Positions 19,521 to 31,095 are shown, counted from the stretch's first letter. The stretch: 64,000 nt of DNA from Amblyornis subalaris (GCA_018881555.1 JACAXG010000071.1:2052537-2116536); one strand, 5' to 3'. The notes: generated by a model not told the origin, from the sequence alone. Made by a program: numbers and translations.

Positions 19521-21790
19521 CAGCAGAATGCTCTCACTGCNGTCCCGAAACAAAAAGGGTGTTACACGCTGGCTCAAACTCAACATTTTGGAGTTGTTGA
19601 AGCATTTTGGCATCTGAGTGTCCCCTGNTAAACATATTGATCTCTTCACCACCACAGCTGTTACACCCTGTAGTGCCTCCACACAGACACCAATGACTGT
19701 CCTGTATAAAACCATGTCTGGATGAATGTGGTGATTTCGGGTTGNTTTCTTGTGTCTGGCAGTTTGATAACTTCAAACAGCCACTCCTTTACCGGGCACC
19801 TTCCAGTCAGGTAGGAAAACCTTTCCCCACTGCTGCAGCCGAAGGCTCAGGGTCATGTCCTTACAAGGGCCTCTGGTTCCAAACAACCACTTAAATAAAA
19901 ANAAGAGATTCTGAGCCCGTTCTGCAACCAGGGCTGAAGTTCCCCCCACCCCTCTGCANACCCTCTTGCCTTTCTCCAGGGGAAAAAGAACCATCCCTGC
20001 CTNTGTCCCACACCAGCTTTCCCTCTTCCACCTCCTCGTACCCTGGCTCATGACCCTTCTCATGACCGAACCCACGTGGGTTGCNCTCACCCCTTATCAG
20101 CTGCCTGGAGCCTGTTGCCTGGGCATGGGTGGCATCCCAGGAAAACCCTGTCCGGGCCTGTGTTTTCCCACGTTTATGAGGGCTGGCAGCACAGCACAGC
20201 CTGGCTGCGGGGGAGCTGCTCCATCACCCGCCCACAAACAGCTCCCAGACTTTGGGGGGGATGGAAGGGAAGAACGGGGGATGTGGGGAAGAGCAGAGGG
20301 CTGGTGCTGAGCAGCACGTCCCGGGGCGAGGCGGGGGGGAGAGGAGGCCGCTGGGGACGGGGGAGGGCGAGGTTTGCTTTTGCAGACTGAATCAAGCGTG
20401 GGGAAGCTGGTGAATTAGCACTGTTTGCTGAGCAAACGCTGCCGGGGAGGGACAGGCAGAGCAGGAGTGTTTGAGCACACAGTCCTTTATTTGCCAGCAA
20501 ACATCTCCAGCTCCTCCTCTCCCTCCCCTGCTCCCCCGCGCGCCTTCCCCAGCTTGTGCTCCGAAGAGCCTGGACGGTGCCTTCCAAGAGCAGGAGGAGG
20601 AAGGGGGGGAAGTTCCCATGGGAGAAGCGTTTTCTTTCACCGAGGCGCCTGCCCCGGAGCAGCCNAGAGGACAGTGGTGGCTTGTGGCTGGAATTTTTTT
20701 GTTATAAATAAATAATTAAATACGTCCATGTCCAGCATTACTCCTCCGGGCTGTGTTTTCTATCTCAAACGAGGGTTGTGCTCCTGACGGAGACACTGAG
20801 GGCACTGCAGGACACCAGGCACACCCCAGGGACCTGGGTGAAGCTGGTGCTCCTAAAGACTTGGGGGCTCAGCTGCTGCAGAGCAGAACTGCTTCTTAAC
20901 GTCTTCTTGGATGGATTTTTTTGGCCTCCATTGGCTCTTTTGAGCTGATCTCAAATCCCTCTCCCAGCTCCAGTTCTATTGATATGGAACAAGTTACCAA
21001 GCCTGTTCTGGAGCTGCTGTGGGAANGTGCAGCCCTCGTCCCTTGGCTGGAGGCAGCTGTGCCAAACTGNAGTGCCAGGTCCCCCCCTGTTGTGCTGGGT
21101 GAATGCCCAGGAACAATCCCTGTCACTGGGACTGGCGGGTGAGGGTGGAGCTGCCACGGAAGGAATCCGGAGGAAGAGGTGAAGGCACCAGAGGCTGGAT
21201 TCATCTCATGGCCAGGGGTTGATCAGCATTCCACTCACAGGGAGCTGCCAAAATCACTTTCACTTGANATGTTCATAGTTTCACCTGGTCTGGAGTGCCT
21301 GAACACTGAGTGGGATCCTCAGCCATCCCTGTCTGGCTGTCACCAGCCCCTCACTGTGTGCCCAGGGCTGAGCCTGCACCCTGACGGTCTGAGCAGCAGC
21401 GCTGGGGGCTGCAGAGTGACCCTCAGCACATCCCTGCCGGACATTTGTCCTGCTGCCTGGGACATCTGATGATGGGTTTTTACTCAAAGAAGAGGAGACA
21501 AGGTGAAACCTAAGCTGTCCATCCCATCCTGACTTCCAAGCAAGCCCAGACACATCTCCTCTGGAAGTTCTGGGCTGTCTGCCCACCCTGAAATTCCTCC
21601 CACTTACCTGCTGATGTCCCACATCCCTCTGCTCCTGGGTGTTCCCAAACCTCCTCCCCTCTCCCTCAGGCCTCCCCACCACGCTCCTGCCTGCTCCAGC
21701 CTTTGGCCAACAACCACGTGGCACAAATCACCTTCCGCCGCTGGCCAACTCCTGCAGAAACGCCGGGGCCGGGTTGCCACCTCCATTCAT
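19521..21790. other. Unique sequence, no supported feature
   Basis: No exon or repeat family recognised. An AT-rich string at 20694-20735 (TTTTTTGTTATAAATAAATA, then ATTAAATACG) is the only compositional anomaly. Confidence 0.35.
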
Positions 21791-21799
21791 AAAACATCT

Positions 21800-21970
21800 C
21801 CCCCCCCTGCAGCGGCTGGACCAGCTTTTATGGAACAATCTTAATGCTCATTCACCCTGTGAAGGCCAGGTGCTTGGCCAGCAGCTGCGCTCCACACGCT
21901 GCTGCCTGAATTACTCCTGGCTGGCAGCGTGCGAACCATTCATTATCAAACCGCTCGTGCGCTCGGCCCG
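21800..21970. promoter_or_regulatory. Candidate conserved element
   Basis: Contains TTTTATGGAACAATCTTAATG (SOX-like ACAAT plus TTAATG), CTCATTCACCC, GCCTGAATTACTCC and ACCATTCATTATCAAACCG. The next 200 bp are CpG-rich. Confidence 0.35.
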
Positions 21971-23150
21971 GGGCTCGGTCCAACGCCACCGCCGTGGACA
22001 CAGGACGAACCCAGCCGCCTGGAGAAGCGGGAACACCCTCCGTGCCCGCCTCTGTCGGCGCTGCCCTTCGCGGAGGAGCTGGTGGTGGTGGCAGCTTTAA
22101 TGTGCCTCCGGGGAAAGGCCGTGCCCTTGCGTCTCCCGCGGCACCCCNGGGGAGGAGGATCAGGAGCGAACGTGCACAAAACGAGGCTTTCTCGAGGTGG
22201 AGATTATNGGTGGTGACAAATCTGCAGCAGCTGTAAACCAGCCGAAGTGGAGCAATGCTGATTTCCATCGCCCGGCAGCTTGGTCCGGGCGTNGGGAGCT
22301 TTGTCCGGGATTAGTGGGAGGAATTGCCGGGGAGGGGAAGGGTCTCATTACCTTGTCCTGGCTAATGCCTTGCTTTTCTCTGGTGCATGTTGTTGTTGGG
22401 AGCTGGATCTAATTAGTCATCGCAGGAAATGCCTCGGCTTCTCCCATCCCCTCCTGCTCCGAGGGGAAGGGGGGGAGTTAATCCCGGCCAACGTGGGAAC
22501 AAACCCTCTGGTGGGAGCAGGTCCTGATCCCGTAATTTGCTCTGCAAAGGGGCACGTGCCCGGGCACACCGAACCTTCCCAGCTCCAGCAAGACTTGGAC
22601 AAAGCACCTTGGGCTCCCCCACCAAGAACACACCCAGCAGCGCTCTGGCTGTCCCAGGCGGCACCAACCACAGCCACCCACGCCCTGACTGAGCAGGCAA
22701 AAAGGGGCAGGGAGAAGGAATCTTCCCTCTGTCTCGTGGTGCGGGATGAGGCAGCTGCTCCCCAAGCCGAGGGGAGCTCAGAGCACCATCCTACAACAGC
22801 CCCAAACACANGGGGATGAGCCAGACCCAGGGTCTACCTGGGGGCAGGAGAGAAGCTGCTACAGTAGGCCCAAGCTCCATCAATGATTCAGTGCCTTGTA
22901 GTCAGCATTTCAGGCAAGCCCAAGGCTCTGATTTACTCTGAGGTCAAAAGGTGGGACAGGAGAAGAGGAAGGAGGAAGGAATTTATCAGCAGAACCAGCA
23001 CTGGGAAATATCTCCCTGTGCTCCAGCAGCTGCAGTGCACACCTGGACATAAAGGCACATCTCCCTCTCCAGTACTGCAGCAAGGACCTCCAGGACCAGG
23101 GCAGAGCACACATGTGTTGTGGTGGCCTGTCTGACACCTTTGGAGGACAT
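21971..23150. other. CpG-rich then mixed unique sequence
   Basis: CpG-rich at 21960-22160. TTAGTGGGAGGAATTGCC and TCTCATTACC (22311-22355), and TCTAATTAGTCATCGCAGG at about 22407-22425, hint at a small conserved element. Nothing else supported. Confidence 0.3.
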
Positions 23151-23282
23151 CAAATCATGGAATCATGGAGTGCTTTGGGTTTTAAGGGATCTCAAAGCTC
23201 ATCCAGCTCCAGCCCCCTGCCATGGACAGGGACACCTTCCACTAGACCAGGCTGCNCAGAGCCCCATCCAGCCNGGCCTTGT
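23151..23282 (-). mobile_element. CR1 LINE 3' end
   Basis: Plus-strand text is the reverse complement of a CR1 tail: ATCATGGAATCATGGAGTGC, GATCTCAAAGCTCATCCAGC, CCCCCTGCCATGGACAGGGA, CACCTTCCACTAGACCAGGC, then CCCATCCAGCCNGGCCTTG. The Ns at 23256 and 23274 replace single consensus bases. Confidence 0.92.
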
Positions 23283-24555
23283 CACTCTGCTCTTCTCCCT
23301 CTCCCTGTGCCTTCTCCAGGCTTTCCTGATGCCTCNATCAGNCCCAGCTTCCCCGGCAGAGCTGGAAGCAGGGAGCAGTGACTGGGAGGCAAGCAGGGAC
23401 ATCCCAGCTCAGTGAACTGCTCCGCAAACACCAGCTTTGTTCCAGACGCTTTTCTTGCTGGCTGTTTGCACATCCAGGGGCACTCTAGGGCGTTGGTCTT
23501 CATCAGGCTCAAGTGCAACTCAGAGAGAAACCAACCGGGAAGGAGTTGCACATTCCATGTATTCCCTGTCCCTGGAAACCAGTGCAGGAACTCACCCCCA
23601 CAGGCGGATGCACCAATCCCTTCCCCTTTTCCAGGCTTTCTGTCTCCATGAGAGCCAGCTGGGTCTGGCCCGTGCTGGCAGCAGGAGCACCCACAGCCCC
23701 CGAGCAGAGCTGGGTGCCAGCGTGCCTTGGCCAGGAGNGGAGACTGCTCCTTCTGCTGAGAGCTCAGCGTGGTCACTTCTCTTATCAGCTAAGGAAGGCT
23801 GATAAGCGGTTACCTCAATCAGTTGTGAGATCTTGGAGATCACACCTCGGACTTCCCATGGATAAACCCCCACGGGGTGAGAAGGTGAACGGCAGCAGAT
23901 TCAGTGTTTGCTGTTCTTGTTTCCAGCCATGAAGCTGAGCAGCTGCCTGAGCTTCTGGGACTGAATCACGGGCAAACGAGCTGTTCTGACCCCAGAAAGT
24001 TGGTGACCGAGAGCCTGGGCAGGTATTCCCACCCCTGAGCTGTCAGGACCCTCACTGAGGGTTTGCAGAAGGTGCTTCACAGCCTGGTGGTCAGAGGTGT
24101 TCCCCCTGCAGGCAAATCTCTCCTGACAAAACGTGGGAGCAACCATGGGTGTGAGATCCGTCTGCATCCTCCAAGGCTGGCTGGCTCCTCAGCCCCTTCC
24201 TCCTGGAGGACTTTGNCATATGCCTCACATCTGGGGCTGAAGAGAGCACGAATAAAGCTTCCTGGGATCAAAAACCACACCAGGAAAAGTCAGGGAGAGC
24301 CCCAAAAGCCCTCCAGCGTGGCTCAGGTGTGTGCAGATGCACGTGTGCGCGCACACACACGCACTGCTCCCCTTCTCCTCTCCCTCCTCCTGCTCCTTCT
24401 CCCTCTTTCATCCTTCTGAAAGGAAACCTGACGGTTTCTGGGCTTTGTTGGTGGTTAGGAGGACACAGGATAAAGAGTCTGAGAAAGTGAAAGAGGGTGC
24501 ACACAGGACTGCAGGAGGAGAAGGAGGGGAGAGCAGGAGAAGGAGGGATTCTCGG
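23283..24555. other. Unique sequence, no supported feature
   Basis: Mixed composition; a CA/GT-like TGTGCGCGCACACACACGCAC string lies near 24343-24363 and a pyrimidine-rich patch at 24365-24420. No exon or mobile element recognised. Confidence 0.35.
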
Positions 24556-25010
24556 TATCTACAAGGGAATTAAAGCGCTTTTACCAGAGTGAAGAAATCA
24601 GCTAAAGAATGGCAGGCGAACAAAAGCAGCAAGGCTATGGACAAGTCGCTCTGAATAGATCCAGATCCCCTTAAGTTTGTAACACCCCCTACACACTTCT
24701 TTTTTCCCCTTCCCCCCCTTAAGCCTTTGNTCCTCACTCCTTCCAAGAACAAATGCAGAGCAAGGGGAAAGAAAAAAAAAGAAAAAACACCACCACAAGG
24801 GAGGGGAGGAGTGGAAGAAAGCTAAAAAAAAAAAAAAAAATCAAATAAAATAAAAGGTAATCCTCAGCCACTTTGCCCCTCTGGGGGCTGCTCTGGGCCA
24901 GATTAAAGGTCCGGTGTGAAACCATTCTGCTATTCAGATGCGATAAGCAGGATTTACAAGCAAAGAGAAAGAGAGAAAAGAATGGGCGAGAGGAGAAAAG
25001 GAGAATTATT
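24556..25010. promoter_or_regulatory. Candidate conserved region
   Basis: Complex AT-richer sequence: GAATTAAAGCGCTTTTACC, GAAATCAGCTAAAGAATGGC, AGGTAATCCTCAGCCAC, CAGATTAAAGGTCC, ATTCAGATGCGATAAGC. Interrupted by A-runs at about 24771-24789 and 24823-24840. Confidence 0.35.
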
Positions 25011-25290
25011 TGTGTCTCTTAATACTTGTTAAGCACTTCTCTTTTGCTAGACCAGACAAGACACAGCTATGCTCAAAGTCCATGCACAATCCCGCCCGCT
25101 TGTCCAACACCCCCCCCCTCCCTCCCTGCCCTCCACTTTGGTTTGCTCTCCCCCTACCCCTCCCTTCCAAAGCGAGCAGGCAACACTTTGTTGCTACTGA
25201 GCTGAAATTGGTCTCCTCTCCGAGCGGCACACAAAGAGAATGGCAATTAACCTTCCTGTTCCCTGGTGACAGCGATCTAATCAGGGCTGC
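25011..25290. promoter_or_regulatory. Candidate conserved enhancer
   Basis: Includes TTGTTAAGCACTTCTCTTTTG (NKX2-like AAGCACTT core), CAACACTTTGTTGC, GGCAATTAACC and CGATCTAATCAGG in non-repetitive sequence with no N. Confidence 0.4.
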
Positions 25291-25534
25291 GCCCAGGCAC
25301 TGCCAGCGGCTCCGAGGCTGCAGCCTTTGTGCGGGGCGGGGAGCGGGGAGGGGGGTCCGGCCCGTGGGCTGGGTGCTCCCTGCGCTGCCAACTCGGATCA
25401 TTTCAGGCTTGAGTTGGAAAAGGAGGACTCAGCGCGCTGAGGAGACCTCGGTGGCTGCCGCGGGGAAGGAATCGGGGCCACCGAGCTCCCCGAGGAATGA
25501 GGGGTGGAGCGGTCGGGGTGGGTGCAGAGGACGC

Positions 25535-25946
25535 CACGAACATTCTCTGAGCGCTGGAGCAGCTCTCCCGTGAGAAGGGTCTTAGGGAGCTGGGGTTGTC
25601 CAGCCTGGAGAAGAAAAGGAGACCTCAGAGCNCTTCCAGTGCCTGAAGGGGCTCCAAGAGAGCGGGCAACGAACTTTTTGTCAGGGCCTAGGGCAATAGG
25701 ACAAGGGGTCATGGTTTTAAACTAAAAGACTCAGAATAAAGAAGATAAAGATTTTTTTTTATGCTGAGGGTGATGAAACACTGGAGTGGTGGTGGATGCC
25801 CCATCCCTGGAAACACTCGAGGTCAAGTGGGATGGGGCTCTGAGCAACCTGAGCTAATTAAGGTGTCCCTGCTCATGGCGGGGGGCTGGACTAGGCGGCC
25901 TTTAGAGGCTCCTTCCAACCCAAACCATTCTGTGATTCCATGAAAT
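25535..25946 (+). mobile_element. CR1 LINE 3' end, nearly full 3' UTR
   Basis: Follows CR1 in order: AGGGAGCTGGGGTTGTCCAG, CCTGGAGAAGAAAAGGAGAC, ATAGGACAAGGGGTCATGG, TTTTAAACTAAAAGACTCAG, GGATGCCCCATCCCTGGAAA, CCTTCCAACCCAAACCATTC, and the terminus TGTGATTCCATGA. Only the tail is present; no reverse transcriptase. Confidence 0.95.
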
Positions 25947-27430
25947 CCTGGCCCCTTGCACACCTGGCCCAGGTCGCCCCAGTTGCTGGTGGCTACAAAG
26001 GCCTTGCAGGAGGTGTCTGGGGGTGACCTGGTGGAGCCCCCGGGTAGAGCAAGGGCCACCCTGTGGAGCTGAATGGTCCAAATGGTCCTTAGGGCCACAG
26101 CCTAAGGGAACCGGAGCGTGTGGGCTCTGCCCAGCGCTGCTGCTCACAGGAGATNAATCAATCCTCGCTGCTTCTTCATGCTCCTGGGAACTGCATGATG
26201 GGAGAACCATCCCTGTGGGAGGAAGGAGGGAAAGGCCAGCCCAGCCTCCCATCACCAGCACTCTTGTCTGGATGAGGGAGGCACTTGTGGTGCTTCATGG
26301 CCAAGAACTCCACGCTGAGACCTGCAAACACAGCCCTTGGGTTTACAACTTTTATAGAAGCTTTTTTTCCTTTCCTTTCCTTTTTTTTTTTTTTTTTAAA
26401 GTGGAAAATAGTGTTGTCAGAAAAGCCACAACCATNCTTTACGAAAGAACCACCGTTCACCGGTGACACTTTTCAGCAATACTCCTCCACTCCATATTTT
26501 TCCATTTTTGTGAGGATTGGGGCTGAGGAACAGCCAGTGCATTATTAAAAGACCAAGATGTAAGTGTTGGGTTTGTGCTGCNTTTGAGGGAGAAAACATG
26601 AACCTCCTGAAGGTCAGTCAAAAAGTGAGAAATATTTTCTTTTTTTTTTTTTTAAACCTCTGAAAAATCCATCTGTTGACCAGTTCTCTAATTGTGACAA
26701 CAGATCCAAGTAACTGAGGCAGAGGTTTCAGAATCAGCCTTTTGCTTCCTGATGAGCCTCCTCTTAGATCTCAGCAAAGCAGGAAAATGACAGCAGATTG
26801 TCCTCTTGCATGCAAAAAAAAAAAAAAATCCAAACAACAACCCAAATAAACACCACCACTACCACCCCAAAGAAACCCCCAAACCTCAATTCTTTTTTTT
26901 TTTTCTTCTATTGCTATTTCTAATACAAAAAAATCTTAAAGCTCTTTCTAGAGCNGTGAAAATTCACCTTTTCTTCACGTGTTAGAACTGCATTTTCCTG
27001 CCATATCCAAGCAGGAGACGTGCACCTACATCTCGAGGACAACCTGATGGGAATGGATGTTCCAGCTTGGAGATTTGACCTCATTGCCCATCCCATCCAC
27101 ACGGGAAACCTTGTCCGTAGTCGCCTGCTTGAAAACCAATTCCTGATGATGTTTGTACAGGGTTGAGCTTAGGAGTTTTGAGCTTTCTGGTGGCGAGGGC
27201 TCTTCTGTCTGTCCCCTCCAGGGCCTGGCACACCTCAGTTAAGAGCTCTGTAATCCAAAAAGGTGCCAACCCCTGTAGCTTCCTAACTCGCTTAGAGGCC
27301 TCCCTGCTCCCTCGGAGCCTGGAGGAGAGGAGTGGATTGAGGGAATCTCCTCCCGAGCCCACCTAGGACCAACCATTAGGAAGGCGATGGAGTCGCCGCT
27401 CTGCCCCTCAGTTCCGCAGCGCTTCGGGCG
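25947..27430. other. Unique sequence with homopolymers
   Basis: T-run at 26380-26397, T-run at 26640-26653, A-run at 26814-26827 and T-run at 26892-26903. Interspersed AT-rich unique sequence (26530-26760) might be weakly conserved; no repeat family or exon recognised. Confidence 0.35.
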
Positions 27431-27439
27431 GTGATTGCA

Positions 27440-27620
27440 TCCACCTCCGAGAGACAGGCACAAACATCTCAATTACACCTAAGGAGGAGCGTCATTGAGC
27501 CGAAATTGATTCAAACCCGGGCAATTAAAGCAAAACTCGGCCCCCCGCTGGGACGCCAAGGCGCGGCTTATTTTTAACTCGTAACCACGACCAAAAATAG
27601 TCATTAGAGGGTAGGATGAC
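27440..27620. promoter_or_regulatory. Candidate conserved enhancer
   Basis: Contains CTCAATTACACCTAAGG, GCGTCATTGAGCCGAAATTG, GGGCAATTAAAGC, CTTATTTTTAACTCG and AAAAATAGTCATTAGAGGG. Complex and N-free. Confidence 0.45.
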
Positions 27621-27629
27621 GCCCCTCCC

Positions 27630-27878
27630 CTCCGGCCAGGTTCAGCTATCGGGGGGGGGATGTGCCCACCCTGCCCCGCAGGCTCTCGGGGGTGCGCGGG
27701 GCACGGAGGGGCCGTTCAGCACCATGGCCAGCGGCGGGGCGCTTCCCTGCGCTCTCCCTGCCCTTTCCCTACCCTCTTCCTGCCGCTCCTTTCCCTCTCC
27801 CTGCCCGCTGGCCCCAGGGCTGCGGGCCTGGGATGCTGCTCCTCCTGCTCCAGCAGCATTCCCAGCGCGGGTCCCGTT
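27630..27878. other. GC-rich unique sequence
   Basis: G-run at 27651-27659, then C-rich sequence up to the CR1; nothing else recognised. Confidence 0.35.
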
Positions 27879-27879
27879 T

Positions 27880-28284
27880 CCTCCATACGAGGAGCGGCTG
27901 AGGTCGCTTGGATTGTTCTGCTTGGAGGAGATCAAGGGGAGACTGAGCGGGGGCTGCAGCCCCTCCCGAGGGACAGTGGAGGGACAGCTCCGAGCTCTGC
28001 TCCCTGGGACAGGGACAGGACCCAGGGAACGGCTGGAGCTGTGTCAGGGAGGTTGAGGTTGGATATCAGGAAAAGGTTCTTCCCCCAGAGGGNGATCAGG
28101 AACTGAACAGGCTCCCCAGGGAATGGGCACGGCCCCANGGCTGCCAGAGCTCCAGGAGCNTTTGGACAANGCTCTCAGGGACAGGGTGGGATTGTTGGGG
28201 TGTCCTGGGCAGGGCCAGGANCTGGACTGGTGATCCTTGTGGGTCTCTTCCCACTCGGGATATTCCATGATTCTATGATGCCTC
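27880..28284 (+). mobile_element. CR1 LINE 3' end
   Basis: Follows a CR1 tail: GAGGAGCGGCTGAGGTCGC, TTGGATTGTTCTGCTTGGAG, GAGGTTGGATATCAGGAAAA, GGTTCTTCCCCCAGAGGG, GAATGGGCACGGCCCC, TCCTTGTGGGTCTCTTCCCA, then TATTCCATGATTCTATGATG. Five Ns sit inside it and each replaces one consensus base, two of them at consensus CpGs (28160-28170). Confidence 0.95.
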
Positions 28285-28399
28285 CACCCCATCTCACTGT
28301 CACGGCAAGGGCTGAATGAACGCTGCTTTTTGAGGATGTTTCTCCATCCTGGGCTAGGTGGAGCCTGGATGGATCCCCAAATCCCCAAATCAACGGTGG

Positions 28400-28645
28400 G
28401 GGCTGGAAGGGACCACTGGAGGTCATCCAGCTCACCCTCCCTGCTCAAGCAGAGTCCCCCGAGCACCTTACTCAGGATTGTGCCCACACAACTCTTGGGT
28501 ATCTCCGGGGAAGGAGACTCCACAAACCTCTCTGGACAAGCTGTGAAGGAATTCTCCCTGAAGTTCAGGTGGAACCACCGAGCAGAGCCTGGTCCCATCC
28601 TCCTGGCACCCTCCCTTCAGACCCTGGCACGCATCCATAGGATCC
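28400..28645 (-). mobile_element. CR1 LINE 3' end
   Basis: Plus-strand text is the reverse complement of a second CR1 type: GGAAGGGACCACTGGAGGTC, CCCTGCTCAAGCAGAGTCC, CAGGATTGTGCCCACACAAC, GAAGGAGACTCCACAAACCT, TGAAGTTCAGGTGGAACCAC, GAGCCTGGTCCCATCCTCCT. It faces the previous copy 3' end to 3' end across about 115 bp. Confidence 0.92.
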
Positions 28646-28710
28646 CCTCCCAGCCTTCCCCGCTCCAGGATCGGATCGGCGTCGCTCCGTGTGGAGAGCA
28701 AACAAGAAGC

Positions 28711-28935
28711 ATCAATTAGAAGTAATTACCACCCCCTCCCCATAACTTAAGAGGCTAATATTAGCCTTCATTTTTAAGAAAGGTAATTTGACGCCCATAA
28801 ATTACAATTATAAAAACTTCATTAGAGTCGGTAGCAATCCATCCACCATTGTTCTAATTACACACTGTAGGAGTAATGAATGCTAATGGTTTAATGTACA
28901 ATAATTACCACAATTGAAAAATAATAATAATACAG
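28711..28935. promoter_or_regulatory. Strong candidate enhancer (homeodomain/SOX-rich)
   Basis: The most enhancer-like block in the window. ATCAATTAG and GTAATTACC (28711-28730); a 16-bp perfect palindrome AGGCTAATATTAGCCT (28752-28767); AGGTAATTTGACGCCC; ATAAATTACAATTATAAAAAC; TTCATTAGAGTCGG; ACCATTGTTCTAATTACAC (SOX next to TAATTA); GAATGCTAATGG; and ACAATAATTACC. No N and no repeat signature, despite lying next to CR1 copies. Conservation not tested. Confidence 0.6.
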
Positions 28936-29339
28936 AACAACCTCAGTTATCCAAATGTCACGGGGGACGTGGAATGGGTTGGGGTAATCGTGGTTTCAGA
29001 TAATTGAGGGGCTCTTCAGCGTGATTAATAGGTGANGTGACCTCTGGGTGGGGAATGAGGAGTTTTAAATGAATGCAGCGTGGTCAAGTGAGGGAAGGCA
29101 CCGTGCAGGGAGAAAAAAATCAGGCATCTTCCGTCTTAGCTCNGGATTTTACTGGACGTTTTCATACGGAGTAAATTTATTGGGCTTGCAACTGAACCGT
29201 GCCACCTCCTGATGATTTCCACGTGTGGCTGGCAGGGTTTAAAGCAGAAATACAGAGCTGTGCTCGAAATTATGAGCAGAGCACAATTCCAGCCCCTTTC
29301 AGCACGGAGATGACACTGGATGCAGGCTGTTCCNGGCGG
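28936..29339. other. Unique sequence flanking the element
   Basis: Two Ns (29036, 29143). TCGTGGTTTCAGATAATTGAGG at about 28988-29008 may be an extension of the preceding element; nothing else recognised. Confidence 0.35.
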
Positions 29340-29525
29340 GATGGGGCTTCAGGAGGTCTGGAATCCAACCCTTTGTTCAAAGCAAGCCCAGTGCTGGATT
29401 CAGAATGGGTTTTTGAGGCATTTGTCTTGAACCTCCAAGGATGGGGATCCCACAATTCCCTTTGGCCCCTATCCCACTGCTCATTTATTCTCGTGGTGAA
29501 TTTTATTTCCTTGTATCCCACCNGA
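29340..29525 (-). mobile_element. Old CR1 LINE fragment
   Basis: Diverged reverse complement of a CR1 tail: GGAGGTCTGGAATCCAACCC, TTTGTTCAAAGCAAGCCCAG, TGAACCTCCAAGGATGGGGA, TCCCACAATTCCC and TTATTTCCTTGTATCCCA track the consensus TCCAACCCCCTGCTCAAAGC ... ACCTCCAAGGATGGAGACT ... TTTTTCCTTATATCCA. More diverged than the other copies; ends are approximate. Confidence 0.75.
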
Positions 29526-29639
29526 TGCTCTTGGAGCAGCCCAGGTTTCGGCATCAATTCCCACAGACCTGTAGCCAGCCCTGGTTTTGTAAGACATCTN
29601 TGGAGCCTGAAAGAAGATCCCATCCGTGTCCCACAGACT

Positions 29640-29870
29640 GATTAGCAACAATGAAGTCTTGATACGCTTCCTCTTTAATAGGGTCCTAATTTATAAAAAT
29701 GCAGATAATATATCAATGGAAATTAACTTCACACTTTCCTTACCCTGGCAGGTTGAGCTGCAGGTGAGTGCAATGTAATTAAGAAATTAAAAGGTAATTT
29801 CCACATATGCTTTCTGCTAATCTAACTCGNCAATCATTTAATTTACAGCAGGGGGACTGGCGAGGAGGGA
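29640..29870. promoter_or_regulatory. Candidate conserved enhancer
   Basis: AT-rich: GATTAGCAACAATGAAGTC, CTTTAATAGGGTCCTAATTT, GATAATATATCAATGG, CAATGTAATTAAGAAATTA, GCTAATCTAACTCG, AATCATTTAATTTACAGC. One N at 29830. Confidence 0.45.
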
Positions 29871-29989
29871 AGCCAAAATAAATAAGATAATAGTAGGGTT
29901 TAATCGCTCCGTGGAATGGAGAAGGAATGGAGAGGTGTCTGCGTGGAGCCGCAGGGAGAGGTGAGGTGACCCCTCCGGTGCTGCTGATT

Positions 29990-30210
29990 GAAAGCAAGGC
30001 TTGCTTTTAATTTCGCTTCCAAGAGTTCAAACTTTGAGCCNCCAGGCTTTCTGATTTCTAAAATAATTTTTTTAAAGTCAGCTTTTAAAATTCCTCTTAA
30101 AATTGTCGTTCCATTTTCTGCAATTAATTTGTTTTCGCGGCACCTGACGATTTTGACTTCTCACAGAAGAGAGAGATATTTTTTTTCTGGATCATTACAT
30201 CCTCTCCCAT
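29990..30210. promoter_or_regulatory. Candidate conserved element
   Basis: AT-rich: CTTTTAATTTCGCTTCC, TTCTAAAATAATTTTTTTAA, CTGCAATTAATTTG, CACCTGACGATTTTGAC. One N at 30041. Confidence 0.4.
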
Positions 30211-30889
30211 TCCCAGCAGCTGGGATGTCCGGAGCAGTTAACGAGGAGTAGCTTTGCACTGGGAAACCCCTGGGGAAACTGAGGCATGGACTGGCCAAAA
30301 GCAGTTTCTCGGTGGTTTCAGCCCCCAGCGCTGCTCACGGCCAGCGATCCCCCTCCCTGGCCCCTCCATCCCGTACCTCCCTGAGCTCCAGGTGCCCCGG
30401 GGAGGATGCAGGGATGCAGGGGAGAGGATTTGGGCTGGAACACCTGGAGCCATGCATGCCAGAGCCGCCTCAATAGAGGCAGCAGCTCCAGCCCCGGGGC
30501 CTCAGCAGGGGATGCTCCTCATGGAACTCCGGCTTTTTGTTCCCAAACCTGAGCCGGGGAGGGGGGCTGCTTCCCACCTCCCTGCTTGAGCCCGTCCCCT
30601 CCTCCACCCCCTGCGTCCCTCCATGCAGAAGCTGAGCTGCTTCCTCTCNTTCCCTGGGGTCCCGGCAGCATTCATATGGGAGCTTAATCCTCCAGAGATG
30701 TGGGGACACGGGATTAGCGTTGGTCCTGGAGAGAAGGGGCCCAACTCCCCTCCCAGCAATCAGCAATGCGCTATCCTCCCACCCAGACCCTTCTGGAGAC
30801 CCATCCTCGGGATAGCGGGATAGCAAGGACCAAAGGACCCGTGCCTCCGTGGCAGGAGGGCTTTGGTGGCTGCTGTGCCGCCCCTGAAC
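30211..30889. other. Unique GC-rich sequence
   Basis: No feature; a GCATTCATATGGGAGCTTAATCC string near 30669-30691 is the only suggestive motif cluster. Confidence 0.35.
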
Positions 30890-31095
30890 GGGGCTGCATT
30901 ATCCGCTCTCAATAATTGATCCGATGAGTTGCAGCCTGCTTTTGTGGGATGAATTATTCCCCGAGCAGAGGGAGGTTATGTTTGTACTCTTCGAGCAGCC
31001 CTAGAAATGGTCACATAATATTTGCCCAGCAAATTGTTAAACGGCAATTCCTCTGTCACTCACCGAGAAAATTATTCACTGAGCACTTGTGTACC
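30890..31095. promoter_or_regulatory. Candidate conserved enhancer
   Basis: Includes GCATTATCCGCTCTCAATAA, TTGATCCGATGAGTTGC, GGATGAATTATTCCCC, CACATAATATTTGCCC, CAAATTGTTAAACGG and GAAAATTATTCACTGAGC. N-free, non-repetitive. Confidence 0.45.
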
